A DNA stretch of 64,000 bases from positions 4,383,501 through 4,447,500 of the forward strand of contig NZ_CP062229.1 of assembly GCF_024707545.1 (NCBI RefSeq), given 5' to 3'. The notes beneath the pieces were generated by a model. That model had not been told where the DNA came from. It ran no database searches and saw only the letters and a list, made by a program, of their open reading frames with translations. The stretch is from Mesorhizobium onobrychidis (lineage in GTDB: Bacteria; Pseudomonadota; Alphaproteobacteria; Rhizobiales; Rhizobiaceae). A program made the position numbers and the translations under genes. Of the stretch, positions 9,230-17,167 are shown piece after piece. The number at the start of each line of letters is the position of its first letter. Position 1 is the first letter of the stretch.

Positions 9230-9665
9230 TAACGCCGAGGCTGGGAGTGCTCTCGTTGGAAAGCGTCCAGCTGCTGGCCGAACGCGTGGACGTGACGGTG
9301 GACAGCCTTTCCATCCGCCTACGCACCAAGAGTTGGCCGGTCTTGCGGTCGATCTCAACCAGCGTCAGGATGTCAGGAGCGCCGCGTGATGTCCGATGCT
9401 GAGGTCAACGGCAACGCAAGCATCATCACAATTGAAGGTTCCGTTGACGCTTCGCAAGCGGGGAGGGCGCAAGCTGATCGTCGCGCCGGTTGGCCAGGAG
9501 CAATGCGCCGCCAAGGCAGAAACAATCAGTCACTCCTACGTCAATCGTCTCTTGCAACTGATGCTGCTTTCTCCGGCAATCGTCGAGACGGTCCTCGACG
9601 GGCGCCAACCCGCCACGATGACCACCGCTGATCTACTTCAGCCGGTACCGGGCGCAATGGCACGC
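9230..9665 (+). pseudogene. Large serine recombinase C-terminal remnant
   Basis: The first piece reads ERVDVTVDSLSIRLRT and ends near 9370. The second (from about 9440) reads LTLRKRGGRKLIVAP and then, after a visible internal deletion, SYVNRLLQLMLLSPAIVETV and LDGRQPATMTTADLLQPVP. This is the tail seen in many rhizobial large serine recombinases and their companion proteins, including a helix-turn-helix segment. Several frame changes and the missing catalytic domain make it a remnant. It marks the left side of the region as a former integration site. Confidence 0.65.
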
Positions 9666-9687
9666 ACAAAGGGCGCTGGTATGTTAG

Positions 9688-9761
9688 GTCCGCTTTGCGC
9701 CGCATATCGACCATTGAGGTGACCGTTCCCACTGACTGAAAGCAGACATTGTTGGCGACCA
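9688..9761 (-). repeat. Dispersed repeat, copy 1 (inverted relative to 22160-22233)
   Basis: The complement of this 74-bp stretch starts GGTCGCCAACAATGTCTGCT and matches 22160-22233 on the plus strand at most positions. Neither copy is coding. Both lie beside decayed genes. Confidence 0.7.
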
Positions 9762-9957
9762 CTCTGGAGGTCGCGGCTGCGCCATGAGCGGTCCTTCAAG
9801 CCGCTGTTATGGAACGACCTGTGTGGGGCCGAGTGCGGACCGTCCGCAATCAGCGCGGAACTGTCAGAAAGCGGAAGTAGCGACAGCAGCAGATCGCTCA
9901 CCTACCAAACGACGCGCGGTGAGACGGGCGGCACGCAAACGTGCTGTCAGGGCTGGG

Positions 9958-9982
9958 CGGAACGCCGCAGAGCGGCGTTCCG
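9958..9982 (-). terminator. Hairpin after the peptide-binding protein gene
   Basis: Perfect 11-bp stem (CGGAACGCCGC) with a 3-base loop, 18 bases beyond the stop of the leftward operon. There is no T-run on the minus strand, so it may work with Rho or only protect the 3' end. Confidence 0.5.
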
Positions 9983-9999
9983 TGGCTTCGTTCACAAGT

Positions 10000-11517
10000 C
10001 TAGTTCTTGACCACGTCTTCCAGAAAGAACCGGCCCAGCGGATTCTGGTAGAAGTTCTCGATGTTATTACGCGAGACGTTGATGAACGGGCTGTAGTACA
10101 GATCGATCCAGTTGACGTCCTCTTTGGCCATCTTCTGCAGATCAGTGTACATTTGCTCGCGCTTGGCCGGATCCATCTCGATGCGCGCCGCCGCGACCAG
10201 CTCCTTGACCTTCTCGTTGTTGTAGCGGGTCATGTAATTCATGTTCGCGTCGTGGCCGAGAACGAAGGTGGTCTTCTGGTCTGGGTCGAGGATGTCGTTG
10301 GTCCAGTAGCCGACACAGATGTCATAGTCGCCGGCCACCAGCATGTCCCATTCCTGGCTCGGGTCGACCTTCTGGATGTTGACGGTGACTCCGGCTTTGG
10401 CGAGCTGCTGCTGCAGCAGCACGGCCGTCTGCTCGACGATCTCGTCGCCGGCCCGCACGACGTAGTTGAGCGTCAGGTCCGAGGCCCCGGCGTCGGCCAG
10501 CATCTGCTTGGCCTTTTCCGGATCGTAGGGCCGCTTCAGATTGTCGGCGTAGTAATAGAGTGCGCCCTTCGGGACGTAGGAGTTTGCGACCTCGCCGTAG
10601 CCGAACGTCACCGTGTCGACCACAGCCTGCTCGTCGATGGCCATGTCGAGGGCCTGCCGCACCTCCTTCTTCGCCAGCGCGCCATGCTCGTGGTTAATCA
10701 GCAGGTGATCCTCGCGGGTCGACGGGTCGAGATGGACGGTGAGGTTGGAATCCTTCTGCAGTTCGGCGACGCGTGAGAACGGCACAAAGATCGCGGTGTC
10801 GAGCTGGCCGGCCTGCACGTTCAGCATGCGGGTGTTATCGTCCGGCACGGAGATCCACTCGATGCCGTCGAGGCTGACACGATCGGCCTCCCAGAAATGC
10901 GGATTTTTCGCCAGGATGACACGGTCGCCGCGCCTCCATTCCGTGATGGTGAAGGCGCCAGAGCCGATGGGTGTTTCGGCATATTTCTCCGGACCGAGCG
11001 TCTCGAAGCCCTTCTTGGAAAGAACCGAGGCGATCGGGAAGGCCAGCGTCGCCAGGAAAGGCGCGGTCGCCTGCTTGAGTTTGATCGTGACGGTCTTTGG
11101 ATCGGTTGCCTCGACCGTATCCATCACCTTGAAAGGATCCGCCCATAGCGAGCCCTCGTCATCCCTGATGCGGGTGAGGCTGAACACCACGTCGTCGGCC
11201 GTCAGGTCGGAGCCGTCCGAGAACTTCGCGTCGCGCAGCTTGAGCGTATAGGTGAGGCCGTCCGGACTGACCTCCCAACTCTCGGCGAGACCGGGCTCCA
11301 GCTTGGTGCCCGTCTTGTCGACGCGGATCAGCACGTCATAGACGTTGGCGAACACCCACAGGTCGATGTTCTGGGCGGTCTTGATCGGATCGAAGGTGGT
11401 CGAGTCTTCGCGCCGGCCAATCGTGAGTACGCCGGCGGCTTCTGCGAGCGTCGCCCCCAGGGACAGGCTGGTCATAACGGTGACCAAGCCGATGCGCATC
11501 CATTTGCTTCTTAACAT
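10000..11517 (-). CDS. ABC transporter periplasmic peptide-binding protein
   Basis: 505 residues from the ATG at 11515-11517, which has AAAGGGGAA just upstream. An N-terminal signal peptide (MLRSKWMRIGLVTVMTSLSL to ATLAEA) leads into an SBP family 5 protein (LAESWEVSPDGLTYTLKLRD, the family signature, near 80-100). It would capture oligopeptides or related small compounds in the periplasm and deliver them to the permeases encoded upstream. It is the last gene of a five-gene leftward operon that starts with a proline-iminopeptidase-like hydrolase, so its cargo may be the plant-derived amide signal discussed in the findings. The specificity is inferred from context only. Confidence 0.9.
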   Translation of the reverse strand: MLRSKWMRIGLVTVMTSLSLGATLAEAAGVLTIGRREDSTTFDPIKTAQNIDLWVFANVYDVLIRVDKTGTKLEPGLAESWEVSPDGLTYTLKLRDAKFSDGSDLTADDVVFSLTRIRDDEGSLWADPFKVMDTVEATDPKTVTIKLKQATAPFLATLAFPIASVLSKKGFETLGPEKYAETPIGSGAFTITEWRRGDRVILAKNPHFWEADRVSLDGIEWISVPDDNTRMLNVQAGQLDTAIFVPFSRVAELQKDSNLTVHLDPSTREDHLLINHEHGALAKKEVRQALDMAIDEQAVVDTVTFGYGEVANSYVPKGALYYYADNLKRPYDPEKAKQMLADAGASDLTLNYVVRAGDEIVEQTAVLLQQQLAKAGVTVNIQKVDPSQEWDMLVAGDYDICVGYWTNDILDPDQKTTFVLGHDANMNYMTRYNNEKVKELVAAARIEMDPAKREQMYTDLQKMAKEDVNWIDLYYSPFINVSRNNIENFYQNPLGRFFLEDVVKN

Positions 11518-11548
11518 CGGTATTCCCCTTTTTGTTTTGCCGTTGGTT

Positions 11549-13225
11549 TCAGTTTGCGACCCCGTCGGCCTGCGGGGTCGCCATCTTCGAGGGAGCAAGC
11601 AGCGGCTTGTCCGGATCGATATGCGGAACGGCGGCAATCAGTGCGGCGGTGTAGGCATGCTTCGGCCGGGAGAACACTTCCTCCGACCGACCTTCCTCGA
11701 CGATCACGCCGCGGTGCATCACCACAACACGCTGGCAGAGATTGCGAACGATTGCGAGATCGTGGGCGATAAATATCAGCGTGAGCGACATACGTTCCAC
11801 CAGTTCGCGGAACAACTCCACGATCTGCGCCTGGATGGTGACGTCGAGGGCGGCCACGCACTCGTCCGCAATGATAAGTTTCGGGTCGACAGCGAGCGCG
11901 CGCGCTATGCCGGCCCGCTGGCATTGGCCGCCGCTCATCGAGCGCGGCTTGCGGTCGAGGAACGCGCGCCCCAAGCCGACCAGGTCGAGCAGTTCGCCGC
12001 AGCGTGCCGGAATTTGCGCGGTCTCGATCTTGCCCTGTACCCGCAGGACCTCCGCCAGCATCTTGCCAACGGTAAGATGAGGATTGAGGGCGTTGTAGGG
12101 GTCCTGGAAAACCATGGCGGTTTGACGTCGCAGCATGCCGAGGACTGCGCGACCCGATGCGATGTCCGTACCATCGAACCGTATCGTGCCTGACGAGACC
12201 GGCGTAAGTCCAAGGACGGCGCGCGCCAGAGTGCTCTTGCCGCTTCCGGATTCGCCGACAATGCCGACCGTTTCGCCCGGCATGACACGGAGTGTGACCC
12301 CATTGACGGCATCAACCGCGCCTCGCCGGAACAGGCCGCCCGTGGCGAAGCGCACGTGCAGCTTCTCGATGTCGACCACCGGCACCGCTCCGGGTGCCCG
12401 GAGCTTCTCAGCCTTTGCCGGCATGTCCTCCTCCGGCAGGGAGGGATGACTGGTGATCAGCGAACGGGTGTAGGCATGCGCCGGCGCCGCAAGCAGACCG
12501 CGCTTCTCTCCAATCTCCACCAGTCGACCTTGCCACATCACCGCGATGCGGTCGCAGACTTGGGCGACGATGCCGAGATCGTGGGTGACCAGGATCACCG
12601 AGAGTCCACGCCTGGCGCGGATGTCCATCAGAAGCCGCAGGATCTGCGCCTGTATCGTCACGTCGAGTGCCGTCGTCGGCTCGTCGGCGATCAGGATCCT
12701 GGGATTGCTCGATAGCGCCGCGCCGATCATGGCGCGCTGGCGCATGCCGCCGGAGAATTCGTGCGGGTAGCTATCGTATTGCCGAGCCGGATCCGGAAAC
12801 CCGACCTGGGCGAGGATATCCACCGCCGCGGCGCGCGCCGCCTTGGCGTCCAGCCGCTGGTGAAAGCGGATGCCCTCGGTGATCTGGTCGCCGATCCTCA
12901 TGACCGGGTCGAGATGGCTGCTCGGATTCTGAAAGATCATGCCGATTTCACCGCCGCGCACCGCGAGCATCTCGGCTTCCGGCGCGGTCGTCAGCTCACG
13001 CCCGGAAAGAGTGATCGAGCCACCGCTGATCCTGAGCCGGCTCGATGGCAGCAGCCTAACGAGTGAGCGGCAGAGCAGGCTCTTGCCCGACCCGCTCTCG
13101 CCGACCAGCCCGAGCACTTCTCCCGGGGCGAGATCGAGCGACACGGCATCAAGCAGGGTACGCTCCCCGCCGTCACCGTCATGGACGACCGTCAGGTCGG
13201 TGACCTTGAGCAGCGCCGCGATCAC
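11549..13225 (-). CDS. Peptide ABC transporter, fused tandem ATP-binding protein (DppD-DppF type)
   Basis: 558 residues from GTG at 13225, where GTGA overlaps the permease stop codon. An upstream in-frame extension lies inside the permease gene and is rejected. There are two complete ATPase domains: Walker A GESGSGKSL and signature FSGGMRQRAMIG in the first half, Walker A GESGSGKST and signature MSGGQCQRAGIARAL in the second. Both have Walker B Asp/Glu (ILIADEPTTALD and LIIADECVAALD). In most bacteria these two ATPases are separate; the fused form is common in rhizobial dipeptide/nickel-type importers. It powers uptake by the adjacent permeases. Confidence 0.92.
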   Translation of the reverse strand: MIAALLKVTDLTVVHDGDGGERTLLDAVSLDLAPGEVLGLVGESGSGKSLLCRSLVRLLPSSRLRISGGSITLSGRELTTAPEAEMLAVRGGEIGMIFQNPSSHLDPVMRIGDQITEGIRFHQRLDAKAARAAAVDILAQVGFPDPARQYDSYPHEFSGGMRQRAMIGAALSSNPRILIADEPTTALDVTIQAQILRLLMDIRARRGLSVILVTHDLGIVAQVCDRIAVMWQGRLVEIGEKRGLLAAPAHAYTRSLITSHPSLPEEDMPAKAEKLRAPGAVPVVDIEKLHVRFATGGLFRRGAVDAVNGVTLRVMPGETVGIVGESGSGKSTLARAVLGLTPVSSGTIRFDGTDIASGRAVLGMLRRQTAMVFQDPYNALNPHLTVGKMLAEVLRVQGKIETAQIPARCGELLDLVGLGRAFLDRKPRSMSGGQCQRAGIARALAVDPKLIIADECVAALDVTIQAQIVELFRELVERMSLTLIFIAHDLAIVRNLCQRVVVMHRGVIVEEGRSEEVFSRPKHAYTAALIAAVPHIDPDKPLLAPSKMATPQADGVAN

Positions 13226-14070
13226 TCGTGAACCCCGAACAAATCGGCCAGCCCGTCGCCGATCATGCTGAAGGCGAAGGCGAGCGTCACGATCGCAAGC
13301 CCCGGGAACAGTGTAATCCACCAGGCGGTGGTGACGAAGGCTTGGCCTTCCGCCACCATCACGCCCCACTCCGCGACTGGCGGCTGCACGCCCAGCCCGA
13401 GATAGCTAATGGCCGCGCCATTCAGCAGGACGAGGACCGCGTCGGACATCGCGAAGACGACCGAGCCGGCAGCGGCATTGGGCAGGAGGTGACGGAACAT
13501 GATGCGCATGCGGCTGAAGCCGAGGCTGACCGCCGCAACCGCGTAGTCGTGGTTCTTGAGCACGAGCATCTGGGCGCGGATGAGCCGCGCGTAGGAAACC
13601 CAGCCGACGAGGGCTATGGCGATGTAAAAACTGGCCAGGCCAGGCCCCAGGATCGCAATGATCGACAGCATCAATACCAGGAACGGGAAGGCCAAGATGA
13701 CGTCGACCAGCCGCATGAAGATGGCGTCGACTATCCCGCCGAAGAAGCCGGCTACCGTACCCAGCGTGGTGCCGATGAGAAAGGGGAAGATAACGCCGAT
13801 GACGGCGATCTTGAGGTCGATGCGCGTACCCCAGATGACGCGCGAGAGGATGTCGCGGCCGAAATTGTCGGTCCCGAACGGGTGCAGCCAGGACGGCCCC
13901 TGGAGCCGTGCTGTCGCGTCCTGGGCGATCGGATCGTAGGGCGCGATCAGCGGCGCGCCGAGCGCGAGGAAGACGAACGCCCCAAGCAGGAAGACGCCGG
14001 CCGCCAGCGTACCGCGGCGGCGAAAGCGGCCCTTCCTGCCGAGCGCGGGCGCGGCCAAGGGCTCGCTCAC
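13222..14070 (-). CDS. Peptide ABC transporter permease, DppC type
   Basis: 282 residues. N-terminal cytoplasmic tail, TM1 (about 19-41), then the segment HPFGTDNFGRDILSRVIWGT found in DppC/OppC permeases, and five further helices with the EAA-type loop AVAAVSLGFSRMRIMFRHLLP that docks with the ATPase. The start overlaps the upstream permease by 4 bases and its stop overlaps the ATPase start, so translation is coupled along the operon. Confidence 0.92.
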   Translation of the reverse strand: MSEPLAAPALGRKGRFRRRGTLAAGVFLLGAFVFLALGAPLIAPYDPIAQDATARLQGPSWLHPFGTDNFGRDILSRVIWGTRIDLKIAVIGVIFPFLIGTTLGTVAGFFGGIVDAIFMRLVDVILAFPFLVLMLSIIAILGPGLASFYIAIALVGWVSYARLIRAQMLVLKNHDYAVAAVSLGFSRMRIMFRHLLPNAAAGSVVFAMSDAVLVLLNGAAISYLGLGVQPPVAEWGVMVAEGQAFVTTAWWITLFPGLAIVTLAFAFSMIGDGLADLFGVHE

Positions 14071-15005
14071 AGCTTCACCCTCGGATCGAGAGCCACCGTG
14101 ACGATGTCAGCCAGGAAGTTGATCAGCACGGTGGCGCAGGCGAAGACCATCGCCACGCCCTGCACGACCATGTAGTCGCGCGAGAAGATGGCGCGCACCA
14201 GCAGCTGGCCCATGCCGGGCAGCGCGAATACGGTCTCCACCACGACGGTGCCGCCTATCAGCCAACCTATGTTTACGGCGAGAAGGTTGACGGTCGGCAC
14301 CAACGAATTTGGCAGCACGTGGCGCCAGAACACGATGCTCTCCGGCATGCCGCGCGCGCGCGCGGCAGTCGCCACGTCGGACTTCAAGCCTTCGACCATC
14401 GCCGCACGCAAGCTGCGCGCCAGAACGGTCGACAGCGACAGCGAGACAGTGAGGCTCGGCAGCACGAGATGTGCAAGCTTTTCAGAAAGCGTGTTGCCGT
14501 AACCGGACACCGGGAGAATGGCGAGTTCGACGCTGAACAGGATGATCAGCATCAGGCCGAGCCAGAAGGGCGGGAAGCCGATGCCGAAGGTGGAAACGAT
14601 GCGGATAACTTGGTCCGCCAGCCTGCCCTGATTGCGCGCCGCGATCGCCGCCACCGGCACGGCGATCAATACCGACAGCACAACGCTGCAAAGCACCAGC
14701 GTCAGAGTGGGCTCGATGCGCGTGGCGATCAGCTTCAGCACATCGATCTTGTAGAGGATCGAGCGTCCCATCTCGCCGTCGGCGAGGTTGCGCAGGAAGT
14801 AGAAATACTGGGCGAGCATGGGCTCATCGAGGCCGTACTGCGCGCGGATGCGGGCGATCGCTTCGGGGGTGGCGCGGGTGCCGAGCAGAACGCGAGCGGG
14901 GTCGCCGGGGATCAGCCGGACAAGGATGAACGTGATCACGCTGATGCCGAACAGCACCGGCAGGAACTGAAGCGGACGGTATAGAACGAACTTATAGCGG
15001 TGCAT
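14067..15005 (-). CDS. Peptide ABC transporter permease, DppB type
   Basis: 312 residues. Typical DppB start (LPVLFGISVITFILVRLIPG followed by DPARVLLG), six predicted helices and the EAA loop TAARARGMPESIVFWRHVLP. It pairs with the DppC-type protein to form the membrane channel. It begins 51 bp after the hydrolase gene, with nothing like a terminator between, so it is read from the same promoter. Confidence 0.92.
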   Translation of the reverse strand: MHRYKFVLYRPLQFLPVLFGISVITFILVRLIPGDPARVLLGTRATPEAIARIRAQYGLDEPMLAQYFYFLRNLADGEMGRSILYKIDVLKLIATRIEPTLTLVLCSVVLSVLIAVPVAAIAARNQGRLADQVIRIVSTFGIGFPPFWLGLMLIILFSVELAILPVSGYGNTLSEKLAHLVLPSLTVSLSLSTVLARSLRAAMVEGLKSDVATAARARGMPESIVFWRHVLPNSLVPTVNLLAVNIGWLIGGTVVVETVFALPGMGQLLVRAIFSRDYMVVQGVAMVFACATVLINFLADIVTVALDPRVKL

Positions 15006-15056
15006 GGCCCTGAGGTGTTTCCCCGTCCGCTCCCTTCCCCCTGCATTCCGCCTGCA

Positions 15057-15947
15057 TCAGCCTGCCTTGTTGCGCGAGAGGAACCCCGAAAGGATCGGAT
15101 AGTATGCAGCTGGGTTCTCGTAGAAGGGCATGTGACTCGCATTCGGGATGATGTGCAACTCCGACTGCGGCAGGCCAAGCTTCATGCGCAGACCACAGGC
15201 TGGTGTCAGTTCGTCGTGCTCGCCATGCGTGATCAGCACCGGCACCTTGATCCTGGGCAGGTCGGGCACCCGGTTCCAGTCCTTGAGATTGCCGATGTAG
15301 AGAAACTCGTTCGGACCTTGCATGGTCGCGTAGGGTCCCATGTTCCAGTCGTCGAGCGAGCGGCGCACCGGCGCCGGCCATTCGGGCAGGCGGCAGACAT
15401 GGCGGTAGTTGAGGATCGTCACCGCCGCCACGTATTCCGGATGATCGTAGGTTCCCTGCGCCTCGTGCTTCTGCATCATCGATACGGTCTCGGGTCCCAG
15501 CGAGGCGCGCAGGCGTTCCAGTTCCAGAACAAGATGCGGCATGTCGGCGACGGTATCCTCGAGGATCAACGTCTGCAGGTTCTCCTGGTAGGCAAGCGCA
15601 TAGTCGATCGCCAGCCAGCCGCCCCAGGAATGACCCAGCATGTGTACCTTGCCGAGTCCCAGTGTCTTGCGAACCGTCTCGGTCTCCTCGACGTAGCGCG
15701 CGATAGTCCACAACGAGGTGTCCGTCGGCCGGTCGGAGGCGCCGGTGCCAAGCTGGTCGAACGCCACGACCCTGTATCCCTGGTCTACCAGGCAGGAGTG
15801 CGATTCGCGAAGGTAGTCGCAAGCCAGGCCAGGCCCGCCGTTGAGGCAGAACACCGTCTCGGTGCTGGAGCCGAAGCTGTAGGCGACGACCTTAAAGCCG
15901 TCGACATTTACCTCGATGCGATCGTCGGCCGCCATCTCACGCCACAT
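15057..15947 (-). CDS. Alpha/beta hydrolase, proline iminopeptidase-like
   Basis: 296 residues. The ATG at 15947 is chosen for its GGAG site; a GTG 6 codons earlier is possible. The oxyanion HGGPG element appears as LNGGPGL, the nucleophile elbow is GHSWGG, and the late Asp/His are in THGEHDELTP and NASHMPFYENP, so the catalytic triad is intact. Proline iminopeptidases (S33) and amidases of this fold cleave N-terminal Pro or small amides. It heads the peptide-transport operon and is divergent from a luxR solo, the same pairing as pip genes controlled by XccR, OryR and PipR. A palindrome at 16015-16030 lies in the shared intergenic region. Confidence 0.85.
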   Translation of the reverse strand: MWREMAADDRIEVNVDGFKVVAYSFGSSTETVFCLNGGPGLACDYLRESHSCLVDQGYRVVAFDQLGTGASDRPTDTSLWTIARYVEETETVRKTLGLGKVHMLGHSWGGWLAIDYALAYQENLQTLILEDTVADMPHLVLELERLRASLGPETVSMMQKHEAQGTYDHPEYVAAVTILNYRHVCRLPEWPAPVRRSLDDWNMGPYATMQGPNEFLYIGNLKDWNRVPDLPRIKVPVLITHGEHDELTPACGLRMKLGLPQSELHIIPNASHMPFYENPAAYYPILSGFLSRNKAG

Positions 15948-16014
15948 GATACGCTCCGAATGCACAGCTTTTAGGCATGCTCATACTTTAAGCGAAACGT
16001 TGGGAGTGCGTCAG

Positions 16015-16030
16015 CTATAAGAAGTGATAG
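16015..16030. promoter_or_regulatory. Imperfect palindrome in the pip/luxR intergenic region, candidate LuxR box
   Basis: CTATAAGAAGTGATAG. It fits the pattern CTATNANNNNTNATAG shared with 16836-16851. It lies 67 bases before the hydrolase start and 15 bases before the luxR ATG at 16046, a position from which a bound regulator could activate the leftward operon and affect its own gene. Confidence 0.6.
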
Positions 16031-16045
16031 GGTGGGTCCGGGAGG

Positions 16046-16825
16046 ATGTCGGCGGAAGAGCTCATGCTGGACGAAATCACAACGATCAGGCGGCGTTTCA
16101 CTCGCCATGGCACCTTGGACGAATGCATCGACGAGGCGTTCGCCGCCCTGTCCGCTCTAGGCTACGACGCGCTGGTCTACGACTACACGCCCATCCCGTA
16201 CGATCTCGACGGCGCTATCATGATCCCGTCGATGCTCAAGCTGCGTAACATCGATGACGACATGCGCGACTATTGGTGCGATCGAGGTTACTTCCGCATC
16301 GATCCGGTGCAGATCGTGGCGGCGCGCAGCTCCACCCCGTTCGCCTGGAGCTACGACAAGGAGATCGACACCGAGATAGGCGCGCTCCTCGACGAGACTA
16401 CGGAACCCGTTGCGCGCTATCTGCGCGAGCGCGACCTCACTAGCGGCGTCACGATCCCTATCCACATGCCGCGCGGCGGCTATGCCACGGTTACTGGCAT
16501 CCGCCTCGGCGCGGACGAGATGGTAGATCGGGATGCGGGAACCATCGCGCGCTTTAGCTTGCTGGCGCATGTCTTCCACGACACGGCCTACGCTCTCTAC
16601 GACCGATCGGCTCTCAGTCCGCTCCTGCCGTCCTTGACTGAGCGCGAGCGCGAGTGTCTCCGCCATTCGGCTCATGGCCTCTCTGCCAAGGAGATCTCGC
16701 GCGTCATCGGGCGCTCGATTCCTACGGTCGTCATGCACCTCACCGCCGCCGCCAGGAAGCTGGGCGCCAGGAACCGCACGCAGGCCGTCGTTCGCGCCGC
16801 GCATTTCCGCCTGCTCGACAACTGA
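16046..16825 (+). CDS. LuxR solo, plant-signal-responsive (OryR/PipR-like) subfamily
   Basis: 259 residues. Autoinducer-binding domain (about 15-170) and C-terminal LuxR helix-turn-helix (LTERERECLRHSAHGLSAKE, then VMHLTAAARKLGARNRTQAV). Counting back from the conserved Asp-Pro (D70-P71 of TraR) in FRIDPVQ, position 57 is Met and position 61 is Trp (MRDYW). TraR has Trp and Tyr there. M57/W61 is the known mark of LuxR solos that ignore acyl-homoserine lactones and respond to plant compounds. There is no luxI in the window. GGAGG abuts the ATG at 16046, so a start at 16064 is also possible. Confidence 0.9.
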   Translation: MSAEELMLDEITTIRRRFTRHGTLDECIDEAFAALSALGYDALVYDYTPIPYDLDGAIMIPSMLKLRNIDDDMRDYWCDRGYFRIDPVQIVAARSSTPFAWSYDKEIDTEIGALLDETTEPVARYLRERDLTSGVTIPIHMPRGGYATVTGIRLGADEMVDRDAGTIARFSLLAHVFHDTAYALYDRSALSPLLPSLTERERECLRHSAHGLSAKEISRVIGRSIPTVVMHLTAAARKLGARNRTQAVVRAAHFRLLDN

Positions 16826-16835
16826 CGAAAAGACC

Positions 16836-16851
16836 CTATCACTTTTCATAG
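16836..16851. promoter_or_regulatory. Second copy of the candidate LuxR box, before the broken pip gene
   Basis: CTATCACTTTTCATAG, fitting the same CTATNANNNNTNATAG frame. The 21 bases from 16834 match the complement of 16013-16033 at 19 positions, extending beyond the palindrome on both sides. It lies 54 bases before the GTG of the pip remnant. Confidence 0.6.
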
Positions 16852-16905
16852 CTGCCCCTCTGACAGGCTCGCCCTATGATGCTCGCCGCAACGAGGAGAG
16901 CCGTC

Positions 16906-17035
16906 GTGCCGGAAGCGAAGGAAGGCCATGTCGCGTTCGCGGCTACCGCACTTGGTACCGCATCACCGGCAACCTGGATTCGCCGAGGCTCCCCCTGGTT
17001 GTCGCCCATGGGGGACCAGGCTGCGGCCACGACGA
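16906..17035 (+). pseudogene. Proline iminopeptidase (pip) N-terminal remnant
   Basis: GTG with a GAGGAGAG site 5 bases upstream starts a reading PEAKEGHVAF that is cut by a one-base deletion near 16938. In the next frame it continues RGYRTWYRITGNLDSPRLPL and then VVAHGGPGCGHDD. This is the exact beginning of the pip family, including the oxyanion HGGPG. Homology ends near 17035, and the remaining 250 or so residues are missing. With the hydrolase on the other side of luxR, the regulator was once flanked by two pip-like genes. Confidence 0.8.
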
Positions 17036-17167
17036 TGTCGACGGGAGTTTTGACCGGCGAGGAAACCGCTTTGTTCTTGTTGAGAAGCGGCTGTATCGTG
17101 AAATCAGCACCCATGACAGTCCGCAACTTGTCAGCGGCGTGGGGAGGCTAAGACCCGGAGCCGTGCC

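Noticed and set aside
13228..14984. Long plus-strand open frames over the permease genes
   Set aside because: They are mirror frames of GC-rich permease genes, dominated by Arg, Glu and Gly, with no ribosome site. The minus-strand permeases are unmistakable.
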